Assembly: GCA_028040005.1 (NCBI GenBank)
Contig: JAOFKK010000060.1
Location: 1 to 6,074 of the forward strand
Direction of reading: 5' to 3'
Source: Rickettsiales bacterium
GTDB lineage: Bacteria > Pseudomonadota > Alphaproteobacteria > Rickettsiales > UBA1997
Length of the DNA stretch: 6,074 nt
Positions 1 through 6,018 of the stretch are shown here, piece by piece. Position 1 is the stretch's first letter; each line of letters opens with the position of its first letter. The translations under genes and the position numbers were made by a program. The notes beneath the pieces were generated by a model. It saw only the letters and a program-made list of their open reading frames with translations, did not search any database and was not told the origin of the DNA.

Positions 1-614
1 TTATAGTCAAAATTTCTTTCTGATTTATCCTTTAATAACTCATTATATCTATGATCAACCCTTTCATACATACTTCTTTTTGTGGGCAACCCTTCAAATT
101 TAGCATTTTTTTTGCTCTTATTTGCAATTAAAGCGGGATTTGGTTTTAATTTTGGTAATTCTTGCCTGGTATTTATTGCTGGAGTTTTAACAACTTTTTC
201 TAAAATAGCGGGATAATAGAATCTTACAACATAAACCAACTCTTCATCAACCTTGCCATTATATTCACCAGATTTAATATCAAAATGATAAGTTCTTTTA
301 TTGGTAATGACAGTCATATTAGTATGAGCTGATATTTCTAATGGTCTAACAAATAATCTTTGACCCATTGGTGTTAATCTCCAAGAAAATGACTCGCCTA
401 ATGATAAGGTTTCTATCTTTTCATCTTCAGCAAATTCAATATAGGATTGATAACCATAGTGAAATTTTAATTGATGAATCTCATTAACATTATAAACTAG
501 TGTTTTAATTCTAGAATCGGTAGTTATAGGAACCTCTTCTGAAAAAACATTGCCGGATATTAATAAGCAAAATAAGAGTAAGAATTTTATAAAAACAATG
601 TGAAAAATAACCAT
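1..614 (-). CDS. virB9: VirB9, type IV secretion outer-membrane core subunit (3' end cut by window edge)
   Basis: VirB9 forms, with VirB7 and VirB10, the core complex that spans the periplasm and outer membrane in type IV secretion systems. The 204 visible codons start with a signal peptide (hydrophobic about residues 3-23, probable cleavage after VFS at 25). They continue with the hallmarks of the VirB9 N-terminal domain: DSRIKTLVYNVNEIHQL (33-49), HYGYQSYIEF (52-61), ISLG-like TLSLGESFSW (69-78), GQRLFVRPLE (84-93), TNMTVITNKRTYHFDI (98-113). A lysine- and proline-rich linker (about 140-195) follows, and NFDY at the edge probably opens the C-terminal domain. The ATG at 614-612 is the only possible start, since an in-frame stop lies two codons upstream. 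It begins 3 bases after the virB8 stop, so the two genes are surely one transcript. A GAGGAG sequence inside the end of virB8 sits about 17 bases ahead, further than ideal for a ribosome binding site. The identification is firm; the missing end is due to the window, not to a mutation. Confidence 0.92.
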   Translation of the reverse strand, partial: MVIFHIVFIKFLLLFCLLISGNVFSEEVPITTDSRIKTLVYNVNEIHQLKFHYGYQSYIEFAEDEKIETLSLGESFSWRLTPMGQRLFVRPLEISAHTNMTVITNKRTYHFDIKSGEYNGKVDEELVYVVRFYYPAILEKVVKTPAINTRQELPKLKPNPALIANKSKKNAKFEGLPTKRSMYERVDHRYNELLKDKSERNFDY

Positions 615-617
615 TAA

Positions 618-1271
618 CTAATAATTTAACTTCTCCTCAATAGAAGAATATTCTAAAATTTGGAAACCAAATGGATTAATCATTCTCTCCTTATAAGATA
701 AATTCATATTAGGGAAAAATTTAAATCCTATTGTGATCATTTCATGTTTTGCGACTTTTTCAGAATCTATAGAACCTTCCTGTAAAGTACGAATTTGAGC
801 ATTATTATCAGAAGTAAAAATAATTGACTTAACTTTAATATTAAGAGAGGAGCTGGTGCCAAGCTTGTTAGGATTCATCTCGGTTTTATATCTACTAAAA
901 ACATCAGATTTAGATGATGATAATAATCTAACTAATTCACGGTCAGAATTATATGTTCTAGAGTTGTAGCTTTTAAAAGCATTGATAAATTGATTAACAA
1001 AATATTCCTTAGTTATTTTGTCATCTGTGTATTTTTTTACTGAAACAGTATCAACAACAGTTGCAATTCCTGTTTTTTCTTCAATTTCAACCACATAAGG
1101 CTCTAAAGATTTTGAGGCTGTAACATATTTAACAAAAATCATTGAAAAAGATATGGTTAAAAGAGATAATATTACCATAAGTAGTAATAAATTTCTTTGT
1201 ATTACAACCATATTATAGCGATCATAATACCAACTTTTAACTTTTATTTCCTTTTGTTTCTTTTTTTTCAT
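618..1271 (-). CDS. virB8: VirB8, type IV secretion inner-membrane scaffold protein
   Basis: VirB8 is a bitopic inner-membrane protein whose periplasmic NTF2-like domain nucleates assembly of the type IV secretion channel and contacts VirB9 and VirB10. The 217-residue product has a short basic cytoplasmic tail (KKKKQK at 2-7), the family motif SWYYDRYNMVVIQRN (13-27), one membrane helix (about 28-48), and a periplasmic domain to the end. The domain carries the conserved YFVNQFINAFKSYN region (90-103) and the family-typical NPFGFQILEY near the C terminus (199-208), matching the NPxGF signature. Length is normal for the family. The start has only an AAGAGA stretch directly before the ATG, too close for a proper ribosome binding site. 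Together with virB9, 3 bases downstream, it resembles the virB8-virB9-virB10-virB11-virD4 operon of Rickettsiales. Those genomes often carry a second virB8/virB9 copy elsewhere; which copy this is cannot be told from the window, but adjacency suggests the main operon. Confidence 0.93.
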   Translation of the reverse strand: MKKKKQKEIKVKSWYYDRYNMVVIQRNLLLLMVILSLLTISFSMIFVKYVTASKSLEPYVVEIEEKTGIATVVDTVSVKKYTDDKITKEYFVNQFINAFKSYNSRTYNSDRELVRLLSSSKSDVFSRYKTEMNPNKLGTSSSLNIKVKSIIFTSDNNAQIRTLQEGSIDSEKVAKHEMITIGFKFFPNMNLSYKERMINPFGFQILEYSSIEEKLNY

Positions 1272-1306
1272 TCTCTTATAAAAAGATAATTAACTATAAT
1301 TAAATC

Positions 1307-1424
1307 GGTTATAAACTTAAATTTGTTACCGGCTAGTATTAAAATTTATATTAGAGACCTTTGTACAATTGATTTTCTAAAAAATTAAACTACTTCAATT
1401 GTAAAAAGGCTTATAACTTAAATT
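1307..1424 (-). repeat. Pair of 17-bp imperfect direct repeats flanking the leader dyad
   Basis: Read on the minus strand, AATTTAAGTTATAAGCC (1424-1408) and AATTTAAGTTTATAACC (1323-1307) share their first ten bases exactly and match throughout if two single-base indels are allowed. The centres are 101 bp apart. The upstream copy overlaps the last bases of the candidate -10 element and touches the right arm of the inverted repeat, a position suited to an operator. Both copies are AT-rich, so chance similarity cannot be excluded. Confidence 0.35.
1358..1409. repeat. 15-bp imperfect inverted repeat in the virB8 leader
   Basis: The left arm CCTTTGTACAATTGA (1358-1372) and right arm TCAATTGTAAAAAGG (1395-1409) are reverse complements with one mismatch (C versus A). 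They are separated by 22 AT-rich bases. On the minus strand the element lies between the candidate promoter and virB8, so it could form a hairpin in the leader RNA or serve as a spaced dyad for a DNA-binding protein. No T-run follows in either direction, so it is not an intrinsic terminator. Confidence 0.55.
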
Positions 1425-1430
1425 ATACCA
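1422..1430 (-). promoter_or_regulatory. Candidate extended -10 promoter for virB8-virB9
   Basis: On the minus strand this site reads TGGTATAAT, an exact match to the extended -10 consensus TGnTATAAT. The hexamer 17 bases upstream (1450-1445, GTTTAT) is a poor -35, but extended -10 promoters can work without one. Initiation would fall near 1415, giving virB8 a 5' leader of about 145 bases that contains the inverted repeat. Chance matches are common in such AT-rich DNA, so this rests on the exact nonamer and its position only. Confidence 0.4.
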
Positions 1431-1527
1431 CTTATCATTAAAAAATAAACAAATATAGTAATAAGTATATCGCCCTTATTTTTATAAATTATATTTTAAC
1501 AATATAATAAATAAAACTCACTAAATT

Positions 1528-2379
1528 TTATTTAATATCATTTGCTATTTTAAAAAATGCCTCATCTAACATTTTTTTTGTAACATTATTTCTCATATTG
1601 GATGATTCGCATGATAATAATATTGAAAAAACCCTGTGATCATTCTTATATGCTGAGCTAATTAAATTAAAACCAGATAGTGATGTAAATCCCGTCTTCA
1701 TCCCTTCTGCGCCTTTGTAATTTAACAATACATTATTATGGCTAGTAAATTTTTTATCAAATATTTCTATTTCCTTCATGCCAAAAATTTTATAATATTG
1801 AGGATATTTATTTTTAATTGATAATATTAATTTTTTTAAATCATAGGCGGTAGTATATTGACCCTTATCATGTAATCCTGAAGCATTTCTAAAATTACTA
1901 TCATACATACCTATTTTTATAGCTTTTTTATTCATCATTTGAGCAAACTCCCATTCACTACCAGCAATCTTTTCGGCTAATGCTACTGCAGCACCATTAA
2001 AAGATTTAATAATCATGCCATATAAAGCATCTTTTATTGTTATCTCATCGCCAATTTTTAAATGTAATGTTGTAACTCGATTAACATATGAGGTGGCATT
2101 ACTACGAGCAGAGATTTTAATTTTTTGATCAAAAGATAATTTACCCTCTTCAATAGCCTCAAAAACCAAATAGGCAGTCATTATTTTTACTAAAGAGGCA
2201 GGAAATATTTTTTTAGATGCTTCATTTTCACTAATATTAAGATCAATATTTTCTGAAAATACCAAAGAAGTGTGAGTGTCGTTACATTGCAATATAGGAT
2301 CTTTAACCTTTATTGTATCAGCTCTTATAGTGGTGGTAGAAGATAATAAAATAATTAATAAAAATAATCTTAAAAACAT
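1528..2379 (-). CDS. Serine-type D-Ala-D-Ala carboxypeptidase (PBP5/DacA-DacF class, peptidase S11), without C-terminal domain
   Basis: Enzymes of this class remove the terminal D-alanine from peptidoglycan pentapeptides in the periplasm and so limit cross-linking. The 283-residue product has a signal peptide (about 1-20, cleavage near IRA/DT). All three catalytic motifs of the penicillin-binding fold are present: SLVK at 62-65 (nucleophile S62, base K65) within FPASLVKIMTAYLVFEAI, SFN at 126-128, and KTG at 228-230. The family landmarks NASGLHDKGQYTTAYDL (165-181) and KYPQYYKIF (191-199) are also there. It ends about 50 residues after KTG, just where the penicillin-binding domain finishes. 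The beta-rich C-terminal domain and membrane-binding helix of E. coli PBP5 (about 400 residues) are absent, so the mature enzyme is probably soluble in the periplasm. The start lies 22 bases after the upstream gene on the same strand, suggesting an operon; no ribosome binding site is visible. The paralogue (dacA, dacC, dacF) cannot be decided, so no symbol is given. Confidence 0.92.
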   Translation of the reverse strand: MFLRLFLLIILLSSTTTIRADTIKVKDPILQCNDTHTSLVFSENIDLNISENEASKKIFPASLVKIMTAYLVFEAIEEGKLSFDQKIKISARSNATSYVNRVTTLHLKIGDEITIKDALYGMIIKSFNGAAVALAEKIAGSEWEFAQMMNKKAIKIGMYDSNFRNASGLHDKGQYTTAYDLKKLILSIKNKYPQYYKIFGMKEIEIFDKKFTSHNNVLLNYKGAEGMKTGFTSLSGFNLISSAYKNDHRVFSILLSCESSNMRNNVTKKMLDEAFFKIANDIK

Positions 2380-2401
2380 AGTTTTAGATATTTTAAATTA
2401 A

Positions 2402-3046
2402 TTAAAATGCAATTTCTAGCATCATTCTTGCTCTATCTTTTATTTTTGATGAAACCTCAATATCTAAGGTTAAATTTGTAAATATTTCTTTAGATTCTTT
2501 GTTCCTTTTATTTTTCCAAAGATATATAGCTTTTTGCTCCGTAATATAATCTTTTAAAATTGATGTATCTTGATAAATATCATCAATAATATTCATTATA
2601 TCATATTTTTTATTATCATTAATATTAACAAGATTTTTAATTGCAATTATACCTGAATATTCTCTAAAAAATTGATCATGATTTTTATCCTTATTTATTG
2701 ATAAATATAAATCTATAGCTTCATTATTTTTATTCTCATTAATTAAACTCTTAGCATATTGCATTGATGCAATAAATTTTATAGCTTTAGAGTGGTCTTG
2801 ATTGATTAATATTTGCAATTGATCTTTTGGATAATCTTCTTTTAAAAATAATTCTTGCAATATTGCTGAATATTTTTGATTAAGATTCTTAATATAGAGC
2901 GAATATGAGGCAAAGGAAATTGCACAAATAACGATAATTATACAAAATGTAATAATTTTTTTGGCATGACTTTTATAAAATGCCAATAATTTATTGAAAA
3001 TTGCTTCAATCGCTGCTTCTTTTTGAATTTGATCTAATTCACTCAT
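2402..3046 (-). CDS. Single-pass membrane protein with periplasmic TPR-like domain (YfgM/TPR_21-like)
   Basis: The 214-residue product has a short charged N-terminal cytoplasmic part (1-30, beginning MSELDQIQKEAAIEAIFNK), one membrane helix (about 31-51) and a mostly helical, lysine- and asparagine-rich remainder. That remainder contains TPR-like helix pairs: AIKFIASMQYAKSLINENK with NEAIDLYLSI (88-117), and AIYLWKNKRNKESKEIFTNL (173-192). This plan matches the alphaproteobacterial TPR_21 / YfgM group, in which E. coli YfgM associates with SecYEG and periplasmic chaperones. Rickettsia has similar single-pass proteins of unknown function (possibly the DUF2659 group), though I recall rather than verified that link. 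Function is therefore open: an envelope scaffold or chaperone-binding role is inference. It is the first minus-strand gene after the divergent gap at 3047-3118 and is followed after 22 bases by the carboxypeptidase, so co-transcription is likely. No clear Shine-Dalgarno precedes the ATG. Confidence 0.75.
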   Translation of the reverse strand: MSELDQIQKEAAIEAIFNKLLAFYKSHAKKIITFCIIIVICAISFASYSLYIKNLNQKYSAILQELFLKEDYPKDQLQILINQDHSKAIKFIASMQYAKSLINENKNNEAIDLYLSINKDKNHDQFFREYSGIIAIKNLVNINDNKKYDIMNIIDDIYQDTSILKDYITEQKAIYLWKNKRNKESKEIFTNLTLDIEVSSKIKDRARMMLEIAF

Positions 3047-3118
3047 TGATAATTAAATTGATATTTAGTAAGATGGGATCTTAAAGGAAATGTTAACTAA
3101 AAAAATAAGTAAGTCAAT
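3047..3118. promoter_or_regulatory. Divergent promoter region between the TPR-like gene and eno
   Basis: These 72 bp separate two genes read away from each other, so both promoters must lie here or inside the neighbouring starts. For eno, TTGATA at 3058-3063 matches five of six -35 bases, but the hexamer 17 bases on (TTAAAG) is a weak -10; TAAGAT at 3069-3074 is an alternative -10. For the minus strand, TTGACT at 3117-3112 is a good -35, again with only weak -10 candidates. The region is real by gene arrangement; the exact boxes are uncertain. Confidence 0.4.
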
Positions 3119-4369
3119 ATGGCAAAAATAGAATCTATCATAGCAAGAGAAATACTTGACTCAAGAGGTAACCCAACATTAGAAGCTGATGTAATTTTAG
3201 AAGATGGCACAATTGGCCGCGCTGCTGTTCCTAGTGGCGCTTCAACTGGAAGTTTAGAAGCTTTTGAATTAAGAGATGGTGATCAAAATCGCTATTTAGG
3301 CAAAGGTGTTTTAAAGGCTAAAAAAAATGTTAATGACATCATATCCAAAGAATTAATCGGTGAATCTGTTTTTAATCAAAATAGGTTAGATAATATTATG
3401 TTACAAATTGATGGCACTAAAAATAAGTCAAATCTTGGCGCTAACGCTATTTTGGCCGTGTCTTTAGCTGTTGCTAAGGCCGGTGCTAACGCTCTTAAAA
3501 TTCCTCTTTTTGAATATATTGCTAAAAATATCATTAATAATCAATCGGCTGATTTAATGCCTATTCCAATGATGAATATTCTTAATGGTGGTGAGCATGC
3601 TGATAATAAAATTGATATTCAAGAATTTATGGTTATGCCGATTGCTGCTGAGTCAATTTCAGATGCCATTAGAATTGGTGCCGAAATTTTCCATAATCTT
3701 AAAAAAATACTTAAAGATTCTGGTCATAATACCAATGTTGGTGATGAGGGTGGTTTTGCCCCAAATCTTGATTCTGCAGAAGAAGCTTTGGAATTTATAT
3801 CAAAATCAATTAAGGTTTCAGGTTATGAAGTTGGTAAGGATGTAGTTTTTGCCTTAGATGCCGCCTCTACTGAATTTTATGAAAATGGTAATTACGATTT
3901 AAAGGGTGAAGGTAAAATTTTAAATTCTGATCAATTAATTAAATATTATCAAAATCTTTGTGATAAATATCCTATTATTTCCATTGAAGATGCTATGGCA
4001 GAAGATGATTTTGATGGTTGGAAAAAAATTACTGAAATTCTAGGCGATAAAATTACTTTAGTTGGTGATGATCTTTTTGTCACTAATAAGGAAATTTTAC
4101 AAAAAGGAATTGATCAAAAAATGGCTAATGCTATTTTAGTCAAGGTCAATCAAATTGGCACTCTGAGCGAAACTCTTGAAACTATCAAATTGGCTCAAGA
4201 AAATAATTATAAAACTATTATTTCACATAGATCGGGTGAAACTGAAGACAACACCATCTCTCATATTGCTATTGCAACCAATGCTGGTCAAATTAAAACT
4301 GGCTCATTATGTAGATCTGATAGAACAGCAAAATATAATGAATTAATCAGAATTGAAGAATTTTTATAA
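3119..4369 (+). CDS. eno: Enolase (phosphopyruvate hydratase, EC 4.2.1.11)
   Basis: Enolase interconverts 2-phosphoglycerate and phosphoenolpyruvate in glycolysis and gluconeogenesis; in many bacteria it is also part of the RNA degradosome. The 416 residues span the whole family from AREILDSRGNPTLEADV (9-25) to the end. All key positions are visible: the mobile loop SGAST (39-43), GGEHADN (157-163) with H160, the catalytic acid E210 in GDEGGFAP, magnesium ligands D247 (ALDAAS), E290 (SIEDA) and D317 (VGDD), the catalytic base K342 in the signature ILVKVNQIGTLSET (339-352), and SHRSGETED (369-377). Length is slightly below the usual 420-430. No deletion is visible and the active site is complete, so it should work. 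The ATG matches the expected family start; only a weak AAGTAAG lies just upstream. It is the first plus-strand gene after the divergent gap and is followed 56 bp later by the SulP gene. Typical Rickettsia lack enolase, whereas Anaplasmataceae keep it for gluconeogenic carbon flow. Confidence 0.98.
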   Translation: MAKIESIIAREILDSRGNPTLEADVILEDGTIGRAAVPSGASTGSLEAFELRDGDQNRYLGKGVLKAKKNVNDIISKELIGESVFNQNRLDNIMLQIDGTKNKSNLGANAILAVSLAVAKAGANALKIPLFEYIAKNIINNQSADLMPIPMMNILNGGEHADNKIDIQEFMVMPIAAESISDAIRIGAEIFHNLKKILKDSGHNTNVGDEGGFAPNLDSAEEALEFISKSIKVSGYEVGKDVVFALDAASTEFYENGNYDLKGEGKILNSDQLIKYYQNLCDKYPIISIEDAMAEDDFDGWKKITEILGDKITLVGDDLFVTNKEILQKGIDQKMANAILVKVNQIGTLSETLETIKLAQENNYKTIISHRSGETEDNTISHIAIATNAGQIKTGSLCRSDRTAKYNELIRIEEFL

Positions 4370-4425
4370 ATTATATTCAATATATAAATCAGCCCTGCAT
4401 TATAGCTCTTATCACCAACAAATAA

Positions 4426-5958
4426 ATGATCAACAAAAACATTAATTATAAAACTGAAATATTTTCCGGGTTAACAGTGGCATTAGCACTAGTTCCGGAA
4501 GCTGTGGCCTTTTCATTCATTGCTGGGGTACAGCCTTTGGTTGGTCTTTATGCTGCCTTTTTAGTCGGGTTGATTACTGCTGCATTTGGTGGCCGTCCTG
4601 GCATGATTTCTGGCGCTACTGGTGCTTTGGCGGTTGTAATGGTAAGTTTAGTTGCTAATCATGGTGTGCAATATTTATTTACCACTGTAATTTTAATGGG
4701 TTTAATTCAGGTTACTTTTGGCTTTTTGCGGCTTGGTAAATTTATTAAAATGGTGCCCTACCCTGTAATGCTTGGTTTTGTTAATGGTTTAGCTATTGTA
4801 ATATTTTTATCACAATTATCACAATTTAAAATTGATGGTAACTGGATGGAAGGTGGCTTACTTTACACTACATTAGGATTGGTTTTATTAACTTTAGCTG
4901 TAATTAAATATTTACCTAAAATTACTAAATTTATTCCCGCCCCACTTGGTGCCATTTTGATTATTTCATTTTTAGTTATATCTCTTGATTTACCATCAAA
5001 AAATGTTGGTGATCTGGCCGATATTTCGGGTTCTTTACCTATTTTTAATTTTCCAGAAGTAAATTATAACTTCGAGACTCTTAAAATCATTTTTCCTTAC
5101 GCTTTCATTTTAGCCATGATTGGCTTAATAGAATCTTTATTAACCTTAACCCTAATTGATGAAATTACTGGTACAAGGGGTAGAAATAGTAAAGAATGCG
5201 TAGCTCAAGGATCGGCTAATATTGTTACTGGCTTTTTTGGTGGCATGGGTGGTTGCGCTATGATTGGTCAAAGTATGATAAATATTAAATCTGGCGGTAG
5301 AAGTAGGGTTTCTGGCATTGCGGCTGCTTTATTTTTACTTTGTTTTATTCTTTTTGCCTCAGGATTAATTGCGATGATTCCTGTTGCTGCATTGACAGGA
5401 ATTATGATTGCTGTTGTTATTGGCACTTTTGAATGGTCAAGTTTTAGAATTATTCGCAAAATACCTAAAAATGATGCTTTTGTTTTAATTTTAGTTTCAA
5501 CCGTTACTGTTTTTACCGATTTAGCTATCGCTGTAATTATCGGGGTTATTGTTTCAGCTCTTAATTTTGCTTGGAAAAGTGCAAAAAGCTTACATGCTGT
5601 AACTGAAGTTAAACAATCTAAAAAAACCTATATTCTTCATGGTCATTTATTTTTTGCTTCCATCTTTGCTTTTAAAAAGATTTTTGATCCTAAAAATGAC
5701 CCAAAAGATGTTACTATTGACTTTAAATATTCTCGTGTTTGGGATCATTCCGCCCTACAAGCTATTGATGAATTAGCTGAAAAATATATGAAATTAAAAA
5801 AGAAAATACATTTTTTACATCTTAGTAAGGATTGTTGCGACCTACTTGATAAAGGTAGTAAATTTGTAGAAAGCCATCCTGATGAAGATCCTAATTATCG
5901 AGTTGTTATTGACTATCAAGATATAGAAAATATTAAACAAGAAAAGAAGAAAGACTAG
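4426..5958 (+). CDS. SulP-family inorganic anion transporter with C-terminal STAS domain
   Basis: SulP proteins (SLC26-related) move anions such as sulfate, bicarbonate or dicarboxylates across the inner membrane, often with sodium or protons. The 510-residue product starts directly with the typical first helix region EIFSGLTVALALVPEAVAF (11-29), then GVQPLVGLYAAF (34-45), GGRPGMISGATGALAVV (55-71) and a run of 12-14 hydrophobic segments to about residue 385. IDEITGTRGRNSKECVAQG (244-262) and GFFGGMGGCAMIGQS (269-283) are family landmarks in the second half of the transport core. The STAS domain occupies about 400-500 and keeps the segment VTIDFKYSRVWDHSAL (429-444), whose D-x-S corresponds to the phosphorylatable site of SpoIIAA-type STAS domains. 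The tail is lysine-rich. Full length; no frameshift. Substrate cannot be read from sequence: sulfate is the default label, but bicarbonate is as possible. The 56-bp gap after eno has no terminator, only an all-AT stem (4363-4388), so co-transcription with eno is possible. Confidence 0.93.
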   Translation: MINKNINYKTEIFSGLTVALALVPEAVAFSFIAGVQPLVGLYAAFLVGLITAAFGGRPGMISGATGALAVVMVSLVANHGVQYLFTTVILMGLIQVTFGFLRLGKFIKMVPYPVMLGFVNGLAIVIFLSQLSQFKIDGNWMEGGLLYTTLGLVLLTLAVIKYLPKITKFIPAPLGAILIISFLVISLDLPSKNVGDLADISGSLPIFNFPEVNYNFETLKIIFPYAFILAMIGLIESLLTLTLIDEITGTRGRNSKECVAQGSANIVTGFFGGMGGCAMIGQSMINIKSGGRSRVSGIAAALFLLCFILFASGLIAMIPVAALTGIMIAVVIGTFEWSSFRIIRKIPKNDAFVLILVSTVTVFTDLAIAVIIGVIVSALNFAWKSAKSLHAVTEVKQSKKTYILHGHLFFASIFAFKKIFDPKNDPKDVTIDFKYSRVWDHSALQAIDELAEKYMKLKKKIHFLHLSKDCCDLLDKGSKFVESHPDEDPNYRVVIDYQDIENIKQEKKKD

Positions 5959-5959
5959 G

Positions 5960-6018
5960 ATAAGTTGGTTAATATAATCAATTCAAATTAATAATAAATA
6001 CCAAGAAACACAACTTAT
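5960..6018. repeat. 8-bp inverted repeat after the SulP gene
   Basis: ATAAGTTG (5960-5967), two bases after the SulP stop codon, is matched by its exact reverse complement CAACTTAT (6011-6018). The 43 bases between are nearly pure A+T. The right arm ends exactly where the GC-rich tract begins. There is no T-run after either arm, so it is a poor intrinsic terminator; it may mark the edge of the GC-rich element or be chance. Confidence 0.3.

Larger units (their letters stand above)
1272..1527. other. 256-bp AT-rich intergenic region upstream of virB8
   Basis: This gap lies between the carboxypeptidase stop and the virB8 start, both on the minus strand. It is unusually long for this window, where the other gaps are 3, 22, 72 and 56 bp, and has no credible open frame or tRNA. 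It holds a candidate extended -10 promoter (1422-1430), a 15-bp imperfect inverted repeat (1358-1409) and a 17-bp imperfect direct repeat (1307-1323 and 1408-1424), each listed separately. No GC-rich stem followed by a T-run is seen on the minus strand after the carboxypeptidase, so read-through from it into virB8 is possible. A weak AATAAG/CTTATT stem near 1460-1482 is all-AT apart from one pair and is not convincing as a terminator. Confidence 0.6.

Noticed and set aside
1460..1482. AATAAG/CTTATT hairpin downstream of the carboxypeptidase gene as a terminator
   Set aside because: The stem is six pairs with a single G-C, and on the minus strand it is not followed directly by a T-run, so termination there is not credible.
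3585..3845. 86-codon open frame on the plus strand inside eno
   Set aside because: It lies wholly within the strongly conserved enolase coding region in another frame, has no recognisable domain or ribosome binding site, and its leucine/isoleucine-rich product reflects the codon pattern of eno.
4363..4388. TTTATA/TATAAA stem between eno and the SulP gene as a terminator
   Set aside because: The stem has only A-T pairs, no following T-run, and such palindromes are expected by chance in this composition.
5268..5459. 63-codon open frame on the minus strand inside the SulP gene
   Set aside because: It is antisense to conserved transmembrane segments of SulP, has no support of its own, and is explained as a shadow frame.
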